A stretch of 64,000 bases of DNA from Ignavibacteriota bacterium (GTDB lineage: Bacteria; Bacteroidota; Ignavibacteria; Tepidaquicellales; Tepidaquicellaceae): assembly GCA_026390735.1 (NCBI GenBank), contig JAPLFJ010000034.1, positions 1 to 64,000 on the forward strand, read 5' to 3'. A model generated the notes under the pieces. It worked only from the letters and a program-made list of their open reading frames with translations, had not been told where the DNA came from and did no database searches. Numbering within the stretch: position 1 is the first letter of the stretch; the number at the start of each line of letters is the position of its first letter. Both the position numbers and the translations under genes were made by a program. Of the stretch, positions 17,211-25,923 are shown piece by piece.

Positions 17211-20200
17211 TTATTTAAATGAGTTTTCAATTAATAGTTTTTGTGTCTCATCGTATTTCTTATGCGAACCCGGTGCAGGGCTTGCACTTTCTTTACGTGA
17301 AACGAAGCTTAAAGTTTTACCGGTAAAATTATTTCCATCAAGCCTTACTTTAAGGAAATTAAGCGCTCCCATATTCTCAGGTTCTTCCTGTACCCAAACT
17401 ACTGACTTTGCCTTTGAAAATCCATTAACTATATCAACAAGTTCCTTTTCAGGCAGAGGATAGTACTGCTCAAGTCTTACAATCGCAACGTCATCAATCT
17501 TATTCTCTTTTCTGTGTTTAAGCAAATCGTAATATACTTTTCCGCTCGTCACAATCACTTTGCGTACTTTATCTTTATTAATTGTATTGTCATCCAGTAC
17601 TTCGCTGAACTTGCCGCTCGTAAAATCTTCGAGCCCTGACTTTACATCAGGATGCCTCAGCAGACTTTTTGGCGTAAAAATAATAAGAGGTCTTCTGTTC
17701 TTTGCCTTCGCCTGATTCCTGAGCAGATGAAAATACTGTGCAGAAGTCGTAAGATTGCAAACGCGCATATTATTCTCGGCACAAAGCGTAAGGAATCTTT
17801 CTATACGTGCACTCGAGTGTTCCGAGCCCTGACCTTCCTGCCCGTGAGGCAGAAGCATAACCAGATGATTCGGAAGTTTCCACTTAGTGTAAGACGTAAC
17901 AATAAAATTATCTATCAGCGGCTGTGCAGAATTCGCAAAATCACCGAACTGTGCTTCCCAGATCACGAGCGAAATCGGGTCTGATGTTGTGTAGCCGTAT
18001 TCAAAACCGACGACCGCTGCTTCAGAAAGCAAACTGTCGTAAGGTTCAATCACTGCCTGACCTTCAGCAATATGATTAAGTGGTGTATAATTTTTCCCGA
18101 GTAATGCGTCAGTAAGTACAACGTGCCTCTGCGAGAATGTTCCGCGGGAAACATCCTGACCGCTAAGCCTTACAGGAATTCCTTCCGTAAGAAGCGAACC
18201 GAATGCCAGTGACTCTCCGAGTGCCCAGTCAGCACCTGACTTGCCTTCTATAAAATCTTTTCTTCCTTCTATAAACTTCTTAAGTTTCGGATGAAGGTGA
18301 AAGTCTGCAGGCAGTTCCGTCAGTCCTTTTACTACTTCAACGAGATTATCTTTTTCTGCGTATGAATCTCCGTCGTTCCTTACGGCATCAATCTCTTCCT
18401 GTGTAGCAGAAAGAGGAATGTCTGTAAATGGTTTTATATAAACTTCCTGACCAATCTTTACGTGTTCGTAGTTTGCATCCATCTTTTCGAATATATGCTT
18501 TTCCATTCCGGCAACTTCATCAGCGTTTAAAACTTTGTCTTCAAGCAGTCTCTTCTGATATATTTCCTTAACTGAAGGATGCTGTCTGATTAAGTTATAA
18601 AGCACTGGCTGTGTGAACGCAGGTTCATCTGTTTCGTTATGTCCGAGTCTTCTGTATGAAAATATATCTATCACAACATCTTTGTTGTACTTCATTCTGT
18701 ACTCGTACGCAAGTTTCGTAACCCACATACACGCTTCGGGGTCATCTCCGTTTACGTGGAAGATAGGCGCCTGAACCATCTTTGCAACGTCTGACGCATA
18801 AACTGTCGAGCGTGCATCGACTGGTGCAGTTGTAAAACCAATCTGATTGTTAATGATTAAGTGAATCGTTCCGCCCGTTCTGTAGCCGTGAAGCTGCGAA
18901 AGGTTCAGCGTTTCAGCAACAATTCCCTCTCCTGCAAAAGCAGCATCGCCGTGAAGCAGAACGGGAATGATTTTATTCTTTTCCGTATCGTTCATTCGTG
19001 ATTGCTTTGCGCGGACAATTCCTTCCACAACAGGGTTCACGTATTCAAGGTGCGAAGGATTCGATGCAATCGAAACCTTAATCTTTTTTCCACCGAGAGT
19101 TTCGTAATCGCCCGATGCGCCGAGGTGATACTTCACGTCGCCCGAGCCCTGCGCAGAGTCGAGGTCAACAATATCCTCGAACTCCGAGAATATTGCGTGC
19201 ATCGGTTTGCCGATTATGTTCGCAAGAACGTTCAGCCTTCCGCGATGAGCCATTCCGAGCACGAGTTCTGCCACATCGTCATTAGCGGCATCGTTCATCA
19301 GGTAATCGAGGACGGGAATAATTGTTTCCGAACCTTCAAGTGAAAATCTTTTATGGCCGAGATACTTTTTATCTATGTACTTTTCAAAGTTCTCTGCCTG
19401 TATAAGTTTGTAAAGAATATTCTTTTTAAAATCGTTGTTGTAATGCGGCTGATTTCTTACCGACTCCATATTGTTCTGAAGCCACTGCTTTTCGTTTGGG
19501 TCCTGAATGTGTCTGTATTCAACGCCGATGTTCTCGCAGTAAGTCTGGTGAAGCATATCGAGAATATCGCGGAGCGTGGCAACTTTGTATCCGCCGAGAC
19601 CGTCGCAGAAAAACTTCCTGTCGAAATCCCAGACCGTGAAACCGTAGTTCAGCGGGTCGAGCTCGGGATGGTATTGCGCCTTCGGATGAATCGGGTCGAG
19701 ATTTGAAAGAAGATGTCCGCGGACACGGAACATATTCATCATCTGCGTAACGCGTGTGATTTTTTCTATCTCTTTAATGTTCAGCGATGATTCAAACTCT
19801 TCTGTGTTATTATCAGGCTTCCAAACGAGCGGCTTCACGAGCAGACCGAGGTCTTCAAACATTTCATCGTAGAACCCGTCTTCGCCGGCAACCAGTTCGG
19901 AAAGTTTCTTCAGGAAAAGTCCTGACTCTGCGCCCTGAATAATTCTGTGGTCGTAAGTGCTTGTGATGTTCATCACCTTCGAAAGTCCGAGCGACGAAAT
20001 AACGTCACTGCTCGATGCTTCAAAGCCCGCGGGATAGTCTATGCTTCCCGTTGCGATGATTGCACCCTGCCCAACCATAAGTCTCGGGTTTGAGGAAGAC
20101 GTGCCGATTGTACCGGGATTCGTCAGCGAGATTGTAGTCCCGATGAAATCCGATACTTCAATTTTATTCTGTCGTGCACGGCTGATAATATCGTTGTAAG

Positions 20201-20846
20201 AATCGAAGAATTGCCTGAAGTTCATAAGGTTTGCCTTCTTAATGTTAGGCACAACCAGTGAACGCGTTCCGTCTTTCTTCACAAGGTCAATAGCAAGACC
20301 GATGTTCACATCATTCCTTTTAATCACCATAGGGTTACCGTCGATGATAGTGAATGCATTGTTAAGCACGGGAATGGTTTTGAGAGCTTTCACTATTGCC
20401 CAGCCGATGATATGCGTGAAAGAAATCTTTCCCTGTTTAGTTTTCCTGAAATGGTTGTTGATGTACTTTCTGTTTTCCTCTAGTACTTTCACGGGAATCG
20501 AGCGCAGAGAAGTAGCAATCGGAATGGAAAGACTGCTGTCCATATTTTCGATTATCTTCACACCCGCACCGCGAATCTGCACCACATCCTCGCCTGCGAC
20601 AGGCTTCGGAAGGTTCACGTTTGCGGCTTTCTTCTTATCGCTTACTTCGTTATCGTCGTCTTTCTTAATTTTTGTTACAGTTTTCTTAACATCTATTTCA
20701 ATCGAATTGAAAAACTCTTTCCAGTAATCGCTCACCGAATCAGGGGTTCTTTCAAACTCATTCAGCATTTCCATCACGTACCAGGTATTGACACCAAATT
20801 CCGAAATCTTCTCTCTTTGCTTCCTGTTTAAATCATCAATGTTCAA
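17211..20846 (-). CDS. kgd: Multifunctional 2-oxoglutarate dehydrogenase (E2 catalytic domain + E1)
   Basis: A 1211-residue TCA-cycle enzyme. An E1o N-terminal helix (NTWYVMEMLNEFERTP) is followed by an acyltransferase catalytic domain (about 75-330) with YDHRIIQGAESG, and then the thiamine-diphosphate E1 (about 370-1211) with HGDAAFAGEGIV and NNQIGFT. No lipoyl domain is present. Order and length match mycobacterial KGD (about 1230 residues) rather than the usual separate SucA and SucB. It decarboxylates 2-oxoglutarate and passes the succinyl group to a lipoyl carrier encoded elsewhere. It lies in an apparent operon with the downstream prolyl oligopeptidase. Confidence 0.92.
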   Translation of the reverse strand: MNIDDLNRKQREKISEFGVNTWYVMEMLNEFERTPDSVSDYWKEFFNSIEIDVKKTVTKIKKDDDNEVSDKKKAANVNLPKPVAGEDVVQIRGAGVKIIENMDSSLSIPIATSLRSIPVKVLEENRKYINNHFRKTKQGKISFTHIIGWAIVKALKTIPVLNNAFTIIDGNPMVIKRNDVNIGLAIDLVKKDGTRSLVVPNIKKANLMNFRQFFDSYNDIISRARQNKIEVSDFIGTTISLTNPGTIGTSSSNPRLMVGQGAIIATGSIDYPAGFEASSSDVISSLGLSKVMNITSTYDHRIIQGAESGLFLKKLSELVAGEDGFYDEMFEDLGLLVKPLVWKPDNNTEEFESSLNIKEIEKITRVTQMMNMFRVRGHLLSNLDPIHPKAQYHPELDPLNYGFTVWDFDRKFFCDGLGGYKVATLRDILDMLHQTYCENIGVEYRHIQDPNEKQWLQNNMESVRNQPHYNNDFKKNILYKLIQAENFEKYIDKKYLGHKRFSLEGSETIIPVLDYLMNDAANDDVAELVLGMAHRGRLNVLANIIGKPMHAIFSEFEDIVDLDSAQGSGDVKYHLGASGDYETLGGKKIKVSIASNPSHLEYVNPVVEGIVRAKQSRMNDTEKNKIIPVLLHGDAAFAGEGIVAETLNLSQLHGYRTGGTIHLIINNQIGFTTAPVDARSTVYASDVAKMVQAPIFHVNGDDPEACMWVTKLAYEYRMKYNKDVVIDIFSYRRLGHNETDEPAFTQPVLYNLIRQHPSVKEIYQKRLLEDKVLNADEVAGMEKHIFEKMDANYEHVKIGQEVYIKPFTDIPLSATQEEIDAVRNDGDSYAEKDNLVEVVKGLTELPADFHLHPKLKKFIEGRKDFIEGKSGADWALGESLAFGSLLTEGIPVRLSGQDVSRGTFSQRHVVLTDALLGKNYTPLNHIAEGQAVIEPYDSLLSEAAVVGFEYGYTTSDPISLVIWEAQFGDFANSAQPLIDNFIVTSYTKWKLPNHLVMLLPHGQEGQGSEHSSARIERFLTLCAENNMRVCNLTTSAQYFHLLRNQAKAKNRRPLIIFTPKSLLRHPDVKSGLEDFTSGKFSEVLDDNTINKDKVRKVIVTSGKVYYDLLKHRKENKIDDVAIVRLEQYYPLPEKELVDIVNGFSKAKSVVWVQEEPENMGALNFLKVRLDGNNFTGKTLSFVSRKESASPAPGSHKKYDETQKLLIENSFK

Positions 20847-21124
20847 TTTTTCTTATTCCTTTTAGTTTTTGTTATCTTATTTGTTTTCCTATGTTGTATT
20901 AATTATTGTACTATTACTGACTTAACTCTTAAAATTTACAATTTAAAATGTAATTTTGAAGTTTATAATTTACAATTTAAAATTCTTTCAGAAACTTAGT
21001 ATATAGTAAATGATTAGTCATTAACCTACAATAACACAACACAGAAAGTAAAACAAATTATTCCTATAAAAATTCTTTTAAATTCGCTATTTTACACTTC
21101 TATTAAACCTAAACGATACACATT
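20847..21124. promoter_or_regulatory. Divergent intergenic region
   Basis: A very A/T-rich spacer holding the promoters of kgd (leftward) and the P-loop gene (rightward). TTACAATTTAAAAT-like words recur three times between 20935 and 20985. No gene is seen. Confidence 0.4.
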
Positions 21125-21844
21125 ATGAAACAATTATTTGAGAAAATCATTCTACTCGGAAGACCGGCATCAGGAAAATCGGAAGTTATTAACTATATTA
21201 AAAAAACATCTGACGAAGAAAGAAGAAACAGATTTCACATTGGCAAGTTTGTTGAAATAGACGACTTCCCTATGCTCTGGACCTGGTTTGAAGAAGACGA
21301 CATACTGGAAAAGAAGTTCGGAAAGCCAAGACTGCATTCAGATTCAGAAGGTTACTTTTTACACGAATACTTCTGGCATTTATTAATAGAAAGAATATCG
21401 TTCGACTATTCAAAAAGCAAACGCGACCTTGGCGACAAGACAAAGGAAGTGACACACCTGATTGAATTCTCGCGCGGCACAGAGCATGGCGGATACAAAG
21501 AAGCATTCAAGCACCTTTCGAATGAACTGCTTGAAAACGCTGCGATAGTTTACGTGAACGTACCTTTTGAAGAATCATTAAGAAAGAACCGCAAGCGCTT
21601 CAATCCAGATAAGCCCGATTCGATACTCGAGCACGGATTACCTGATTCAAAGCTCACAAAGATGTACAAGGAAGTTGACTTCCACGAAGTGATTGCCGGC
21701 GACGACACATTCATAGACATCAACGGCGTGAAAGTGCCGTACGTAATATTCGAAAACATGCCTTCGAAGACAGACGACCCTGCACTGCTCGGTCCTGCAC
21801 TAGATGAAGTGATTGGAAGACTCTGGAACACATACAACAAATAG
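21125..21844 (+). CDS. P-loop NTPase, unknown family
   Basis: A 239-residue cytoplasmic protein with a Walker A motif, LLGRPASGKSE, near residues 11-20. Later segments include YVNVPFEESLRKNRKRF (a basic, kinase-lid-like helix) and PDSILEHGLPDSKL. The layout resembles small nucleoside- or adenylate-kinase-like P-loop proteins, but I do not recognise the family or a substrate. It is a single gene, transcribed away from kgd, with a strong terminator after it. Confidence 0.7.
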   Translation: MKQLFEKIILLGRPASGKSEVINYIKKTSDEERRNRFHIGKFVEIDDFPMLWTWFEEDDILEKKFGKPRLHSDSEGYFLHEYFWHLLIERISFDYSKSKRDLGDKTKEVTHLIEFSRGTEHGGYKEAFKHLSNELLENAAIVYVNVPFEESLRKNRKRFNPDKPDSILEHGLPDSKLTKMYKEVDFHEVIAGDDTFIDINGVKVPYVIFENMPSKTDDPALLGPALDEVIGRLWNTYNK

Positions 21845-21871
21845 AACTTTAGTAAGTAAGTATAAAAATGG

Positions 21872-21903
21872 AAAAGCCTGTGAAGTAATTCACGGGCTTT
21901 TTT
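21872..21903. terminator. Bidirectional terminator
   Basis: AAGCCTGTGAA pairs with TTCACGGGCTT (one wobble) and a T run follows. It lies between the convergent genes ending at 21844 and 21923. Confidence 0.85.
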
Positions 21904-21922
21904 GCATCCCGGAATTATTTAT

Positions 21923-22498
21923 TTATTGCCCGATTTCGACGTCGTATTTATCGAGAAGACCTGCGGCGCCTGACATTGAGAACATTGCTTTCTTAACGCG
22001 GTTTTTCTCTGGATCGATTGAAAAGTTGTACGAGGTACGGAAGTCAGCTTTTTCGAGAATAGTCTTTTCGAACGTTGCGCGTGTGAAATCGCATATATCA
22101 AAGACTGAAGCTGTTAAATCGCAGTCGGTGAAGTCGGCTTCGTGGAGGATGGAGTTTTTGAACGTTGTCTTTTTGAGCTTTGCCTTGAAGAAAGACGAAT
22201 GTTTGAGGTTACAGTTATCGAAACTGAATGACAGTCCGAATTCGTTGCAGTGCTCGAAGTGAAGTCCGAGCATTTTGCAACCGATGAATCGGATGTCGCG
22301 CAAGGTTGTTTTGTTCAGCTTTGCCATACTGAGGTTGCATCCTTTGAACTCGCATTCTATGAATTTAATTTCGGAAAGGTTTGTGCTTGCGAAATCGCAG
22401 TTTACAAACCTGCAGTTTTCGTAGTCACCTTTTTCAAGTGGGTTTAACGTAAAATCGATTTTCTCGAATGTTTTATCTGTAAAATATACTTCTTCCAT
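21923..22498 (-). CDS. Pentapeptide-repeat protein
   Basis: A 191-residue protein built almost wholly of pentapeptide repeats of the A(D/N)LxX type, for example CRFVNCDFAST, CEFKGCNLSMAKL and ADFTDCDLTAS. These fold as a right-handed quadrilateral beta-helix. A C-terminal helix (KNRVKKAMFSMSG) resembles that of Qnr/McbG-like proteins that shield DNA gyrase. Whether this one protects gyrase cannot be told from sequence. It starts directly at the stop codon of the upstream gene, with no intergenic base, so the pair is translationally coupled. Confidence 0.85.
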   Translation of the reverse strand: MEEVYFTDKTFEKIDFTLNPLEKGDYENCRFVNCDFASTNLSEIKFIECEFKGCNLSMAKLNKTTLRDIRFIGCKMLGLHFEHCNEFGLSFSFDNCNLKHSSFFKAKLKKTTFKNSILHEADFTDCDLTASVFDICDFTRATFEKTILEKADFRTSYNFSIDPEKNRVKKAMFSMSGAAGLLDKYDVEIGQ

Positions 22499-22981
22499 TT
22501 AATTATCAGATTTCAGTGTTACATCTTTATTTGCCATTTCTTTCATTACTGAAGTACATTTTCTGCCTGCATCATCATTTCCCAGAGCGATATACCAGGT
22601 ACCGCGGTGGCTGGCACGGAATAGAAATCCGAACATTTCCACTCCGCTCTCTTCAATCAGTTTGCCGAGTTCTGAATCTTTCCATTCGCGGACTTCAATC
22701 ATATCTTTCCATTCAGCCGCTCCGATGCCATCTTCTGCTTTATCAGTAAAAGTGCCCCAGAACAGATATCCTTTAGTGATGCATATTTCTGTATAGTCTG
22801 TCTTTATTCTTCCCAGAAAACCTTTCTTACGGTTTGTTGTTTCAAAGCAATTAATTATTTCGTTTTCCACATCGCCGAGTTTGTATTCTTCGGCAAAGGC
22901 TCTGACGTTATTCCTGAACGACGGTTTCATTTCGTCGAATCTGCATTCAAGGGTAGAACGTATGTATTCGCTTTTTTTCAT
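22499..22981 (-). CDS. Hypothetical cytoplasmic protein
   Basis: A 160-residue protein without signal peptide or membrane segment. I do not recognise it. It has a run of tryptophan- and glycine-rich strands (GYLFWGTFTDKAEDGIG, AEWKDMIEVREWKDSE, FLFRASHRGTWYIALG), suggesting a compact beta-rich domain. It is the first gene of a two-gene unit with the pentapeptide-repeat protein, to which it is joined without any spacer. Confidence 0.65.
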   Translation of the reverse strand: MKKSEYIRSTLECRFDEMKPSFRNNVRAFAEEYKLGDVENEIINCFETTNRKKGFLGRIKTDYTEICITKGYLFWGTFTDKAEDGIGAAEWKDMIEVREWKDSELGKLIEESGVEMFGFLFRASHRGTWYIALGNDDAGRKCTSVMKEMANKDVTLKSDN

Positions 22982-23003
22982 AGTTTCGTGAGAGTAATAT
23001 AAT

Positions 23004-23504
23004 TTATTTTACAACGTTATCCTTCAGTTTCACGTAAAGTGTTTTACAGGCATTATCGTTACATCTGGTAATCTGGAGCTGACCGCCAGTAATCGCAGTT
23101 TTGATTTTATGCATGGTAAGCGCTTCCCCGTCAACTATGAGAGTAACCCTCTTCATAAGATGCTTTGTAGTAAAAGATTCCAGACGTTGCGATGCTTCCT
23201 TCGTTAACGACAAAAGCAGTTTCTTTTTATCCTCTGTCTGTTGTTCTGTCTTTGGAGCAGCTTCCAGTTCAAGCGGAACGTATTGAGTAGTGTCGATTAC
23301 TATTCTTGCATATTCATCAGTATTATACTCTTCAAACATCTTGCTGAAATACACGTCCATCTCGTTTACGGATAACTCTGATGGCTGTCCTGCAATAGTA
23401 TCTATTCTGTTCACAAGGTATAAACCATCTTTAAGTTTATTTTGCGAATATGCAATAGCAGTAAAAGAGATGGTAAATATTATAAGTATAAGTAGTTTTT
23501 TCAT
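23004..23504 (-). CDS. Exported hypothetical protein
   Basis: A 166-residue protein with a signal peptide (1-20, ending AIAYSQ) and a periplasmic domain of unknown family. Features include VNEMDVYFSKMF, a lysine-rich helical segment (TKEASQRLESF) and a C-terminal QITRCNDNACKTLYV with two cysteines that could form a disulfide. The gene is 22 bp upstream of the 22499-22981 gene and in the same direction, so it may lead a three-gene transcript. Confidence 0.65.
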   Translation of the reverse strand: MKKLLILIIFTISFTAIAYSQNKLKDGLYLVNRIDTIAGQPSELSVNEMDVYFSKMFEEYNTDEYARIVIDTTQYVPLELEAAPKTEQQTEDKKKLLLSLTKEASQRLESFTTKHLMKRVTLIVDGEALTMHKIKTAITGGQLQITRCNDNACKTLYVKLKDNVVK

Positions 23505-23602
23505 AGCGTTTAATTACACAAAGTTACAAATAATCTTTTTCACATAAAAGTCTTCAGTTTTTGTAAATCAAATAATAAAAGGCAGGTTTGAAATGCTGGT
23601 AG

Positions 23603-24373
23603 TCAGAATCTTAAGGACAAACAACTGAGTCCGCCGTCGAGTTTTTGAAACTCTGAGACATCTACTTCGATTGTTGTGTAACCTGCATTCTCTATTTGAA
23701 CCTTTGTATTCGAATGTCCTTTAGGGACAATAACCTTTCCGTTCACCCACAAAGAGTTTGCTGAATATGCTTCATTTTCATCAACAACTATCTGATTAAA
23801 CTTATCGAATGCGGGATTGTTTATAAATTCACCACTGACTAAGAGATTGTTATTCTCAAGGTATGACAAACCTGTTTTAAGATGGAGCATAGTACTCAGA
23901 GGAATTTTTGTTCCAATCATTCCATACTTCCTAAGTATGTTAATCAAATGTTCTGCACCTTTGTGATTTGTACGTTCGGAAATTCCTATATAGAAATCAT
24001 TACCAGCCATCATCACGTCTCCTGCATCAAGCGTGCCCGGAGAATTTATTTCTTCGATGACGCTGAAGAATTTCTGAAGCGGCTCGCGGATAAATGATAT
24101 TTCCAGGTTTCTTTCAGGTGCACCGGGATTTGTGATAAGTGCAAATTTCGATGTGCAAAGGGCAACATCTTCTATGAAAGTGGAATCAGGGAAGTCGTTT
24201 AATGCTTCGAGCACGGTTACGTTTAAACCGCATTCCTTTAATGCGCTGACGTAATTTGTGTGCTGTTCAAGTGCTAAAGCATAATCAGGTTTGCCTAAAT
24301 CTGCAGAAGTTATTCCGTGAACCATAGCGGGGCACGGTTTCCTTACGATAGCATTCGTAAATTTTGTGTTCAT
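23603..24373 (-). CDS. ddaH: Dimethylarginine dimethylaminohydrolase family protein
   Basis: A 256-residue guanidino-modifying enzyme of the amidinotransferase fold. FIEDVAL supplies substrate-binding Glu/Asp, LDAGDVMMAGNDFYIG is the family core, the catalytic His lies in STMLHLKTGLSY (about residue 163), and the catalytic Cys is C251 in LSCLSLRF at the extreme C terminus. DDAH converts methylated arginine to citrulline and dimethylamine; relatives act on other guanidines. It follows the ChaN-like gene with a 1-bp gap, so they form an operon. The substrate is inferred from the family. Confidence 0.85.
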   Translation of the reverse strand: MNTKFTNAIVRKPCPAMVHGITSADLGKPDYALALEQHTNYVSALKECGLNVTVLEALNDFPDSTFIEDVALCTSKFALITNPGAPERNLEISFIREPLQKFFSVIEEINSPGTLDAGDVMMAGNDFYIGISERTNHKGAEHLINILRKYGMIGTKIPLSTMLHLKTGLSYLENNNLLVSGEFINNPAFDKFNQIVVDENEAYSANSLWVNGKVIVPKGHSNTKVQIENAGYTTIEVDVSEFQKLDGGLSCLSLRF

Positions 24374-24374
24374 A

Positions 24375-25301
24375 TTAATCTTTATACGACTTTGGTACTT
24401 TTGGGTCTGTTATAATAATGTAATCACCGAGGTGTTTAAACTTTTCCCAGTCTATTTTCGGGAATGAAGCATCTTCACCAGATGAAATTACAAGCACCTT
24501 TGCATCGGGACTGTACTTCTTTAACTGCTCTACGATTGCAAACTTCTCGTCGCTGTGAAAACGTCCGTTCACCTGATATATTTTCTGACCCGGGTTCTTT
24601 TTAAGATATTCAGAGATTGAATATGCCATAGTTGCATCCCAGAGTGACTGTCCCATTATGAAACTGTATCCCGGAGGCATTGGCGGCATTTTCGTTTTTG
24701 ATGTATCCAGAACTGAAGAAGTATCGTGCATAGTTGACATCAGTTTTTCATAATACTTCCCTGTTGCAGTATCGTATGGCAGCGGTGCAAAGAATTTTTT
24801 TGCGTCATCTGACAATTGCATAAGTGCTGACTGCCCTTTTCTGCTTGCAAGACTTGTGTAACGGCCTGGTGCGTTTGCACAAACGACATCGAGATTACTC
24901 GTCTTTGCAAATTCAACCATTGGTCTGTAGTCTTTGTAGTTGCCCCAGACGCGAGCATCTTTTTTGAAATTCTTTTCGCGAACAAAATCTTTCAGGTATT
25001 CATTCATAACCGTCTGGACATCCCTTTCGAACATTTCCATAGAAAGTGTAACACTGCTGTTGTATTTATAGTATAATTCTTCGAGCATTTTGTTTTCAAG
25101 GTAGTGAGTCACGGAATCGTTGTGCTCTTCGCCGTAGAAAAGTACATCGTAGTCTTTCATATCTTCGGCAATCTGTGTAAGAGTAACTTCCTTACCATCC
25201 TTGACAGAGTATATTTTATAATTCTTTTCAGTAACCTGTGCAAATGACTGAATACTGACTGCAAAAAGAATACAGATAAAGAGTGTTTTGATTGTTTTCA
25301 T
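24375..25301 (-). CDS. ChaN-like haem/iron-uptake family protein
   Basis: A 308-residue exported protein with a signal peptide ending QSFAQ. The run DVLFYGEEHNDSVTH matches the start of the ChaN fold (EREaP/ChaN, Tiki-like superfamily), followed by LSMEMFERDVQ and VCANAPGRY. ChaN-type proteins bind haem or act as metal-dependent hydrolases at the outer membrane or in the periplasm. C-terminal QVNGRFHSDEKFAIVEQL fits the family's terminal His. It is co-transcribed with ddaH. No haem transport genes are next to it, so a haem role is weakly supported. Confidence 0.8.
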   Translation of the reverse strand: MKTIKTLFICILFAVSIQSFAQVTEKNYKIYSVKDGKEVTLTQIAEDMKDYDVLFYGEEHNDSVTHYLENKMLEELYYKYNSSVTLSMEMFERDVQTVMNEYLKDFVREKNFKKDARVWGNYKDYRPMVEFAKTSNLDVVCANAPGRYTSLASRKGQSALMQLSDDAKKFFAPLPYDTATGKYYEKLMSTMHDTSSVLDTSKTKMPPMPPGYSFIMGQSLWDATMAYSISEYLKKNPGQKIYQVNGRFHSDEKFAIVEQLKKYSPDAKVLVISSGEDASFPKIDWEKFKHLGDYIIITDPKVPKSYKD

Positions 25302-25323
25302 TATGTTAGGTTTGATTTTAATA

Positions 25324-25797
25324 TTATTCTGATTTATAACTTGAACCGTTGAACAATCTCCATTTCCATAAATCGCCTTTTTTAATCATGATTCCTGTAA
25401 AGCGGTAAGGTGCTTTTCTTATTTTACCTGATTTACTTTCGATTACCATTTTCCCATCTATAAAAACCCAGGCAGTGTTTTCGTTGTAGTCGATATCAAC
25501 CCTGTTCATTTCCCAGGAGAAACTTGCAAACCCAAAGAGCTGACTTAGCCAGCCTCTTATCTCTTCCTTGCCTTTGAATACTTCACCGCTGTCTGAACCT
25601 ACCATTAAAGTGTTTTCAGAGTCATCGAAGAACGTCATGAATTTCTCAAGGTCAGAATTCTTTGCTGTAGAGTTCCAGAGTTCAAGAGTTTTGGTGATTT
25701 CTCCTTTAACGTTATCGGATAGCACCTGCGCACTTAAAGAGCCGGATAAAACCGACACCACAAATACCAACAGAAGCAGAAATTGTTTTTTTGACAT
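25324..25797 (-). CDS. Exported SnoaL/NTF2-like protein (DUF4440-like)
   Basis: A 157-residue protein with a signal peptide ending LSAQ, then one SnoaL/NTF2-like cone fold: a long helix (ITKTLELWNSTAKNSDLEKFMTFF), DSENTLMVGSDSGEVFKGKEEI and strand pairs ending KKGDLWKWRLFNGSS. Members bind small ligands or serve as scaffolds; many have no known activity. It is 22 bp upstream of the ChaN-like gene, so a SnoaL-ChaN-DDAH transcript is likely. Confidence 0.8.
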   Translation of the reverse strand: MSKKQFLLLLVFVVSVLSGSLSAQVLSDNVKGEITKTLELWNSTAKNSDLEKFMTFFDDSENTLMVGSDSGEVFKGKEEIRGWLSQLFGFASFSWEMNRVDIDYNENTAWVFIDGKMVIESKSGKIRKAPYRFTGIMIKKGDLWKWRLFNGSSYKSE

Positions 25798-25869
25798 ACT
25801 TTGATTATTATAATTGTAATTAAAATAATATAAATAAGTTATTAAACAAAGGAGTTTATGTGTAAAACG

Positions 25870-25899
25870 AAGAAGGGCTGAATTTCTTCAGCCCTTCTT
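25870..25899. terminator. Terminator of EF-G-like gene
   Basis: AGAAGGGCTGAA pairs with TTCAGCCCTTCT across a four-base loop, a 12-bp perfect stem. On the minus strand it follows the EF-G stop codon and is succeeded by TCGTTTT. Confidence 0.8.
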
Positions 25900-25923
25900 A
25901 TATATTTCTTACATATCAATTTA

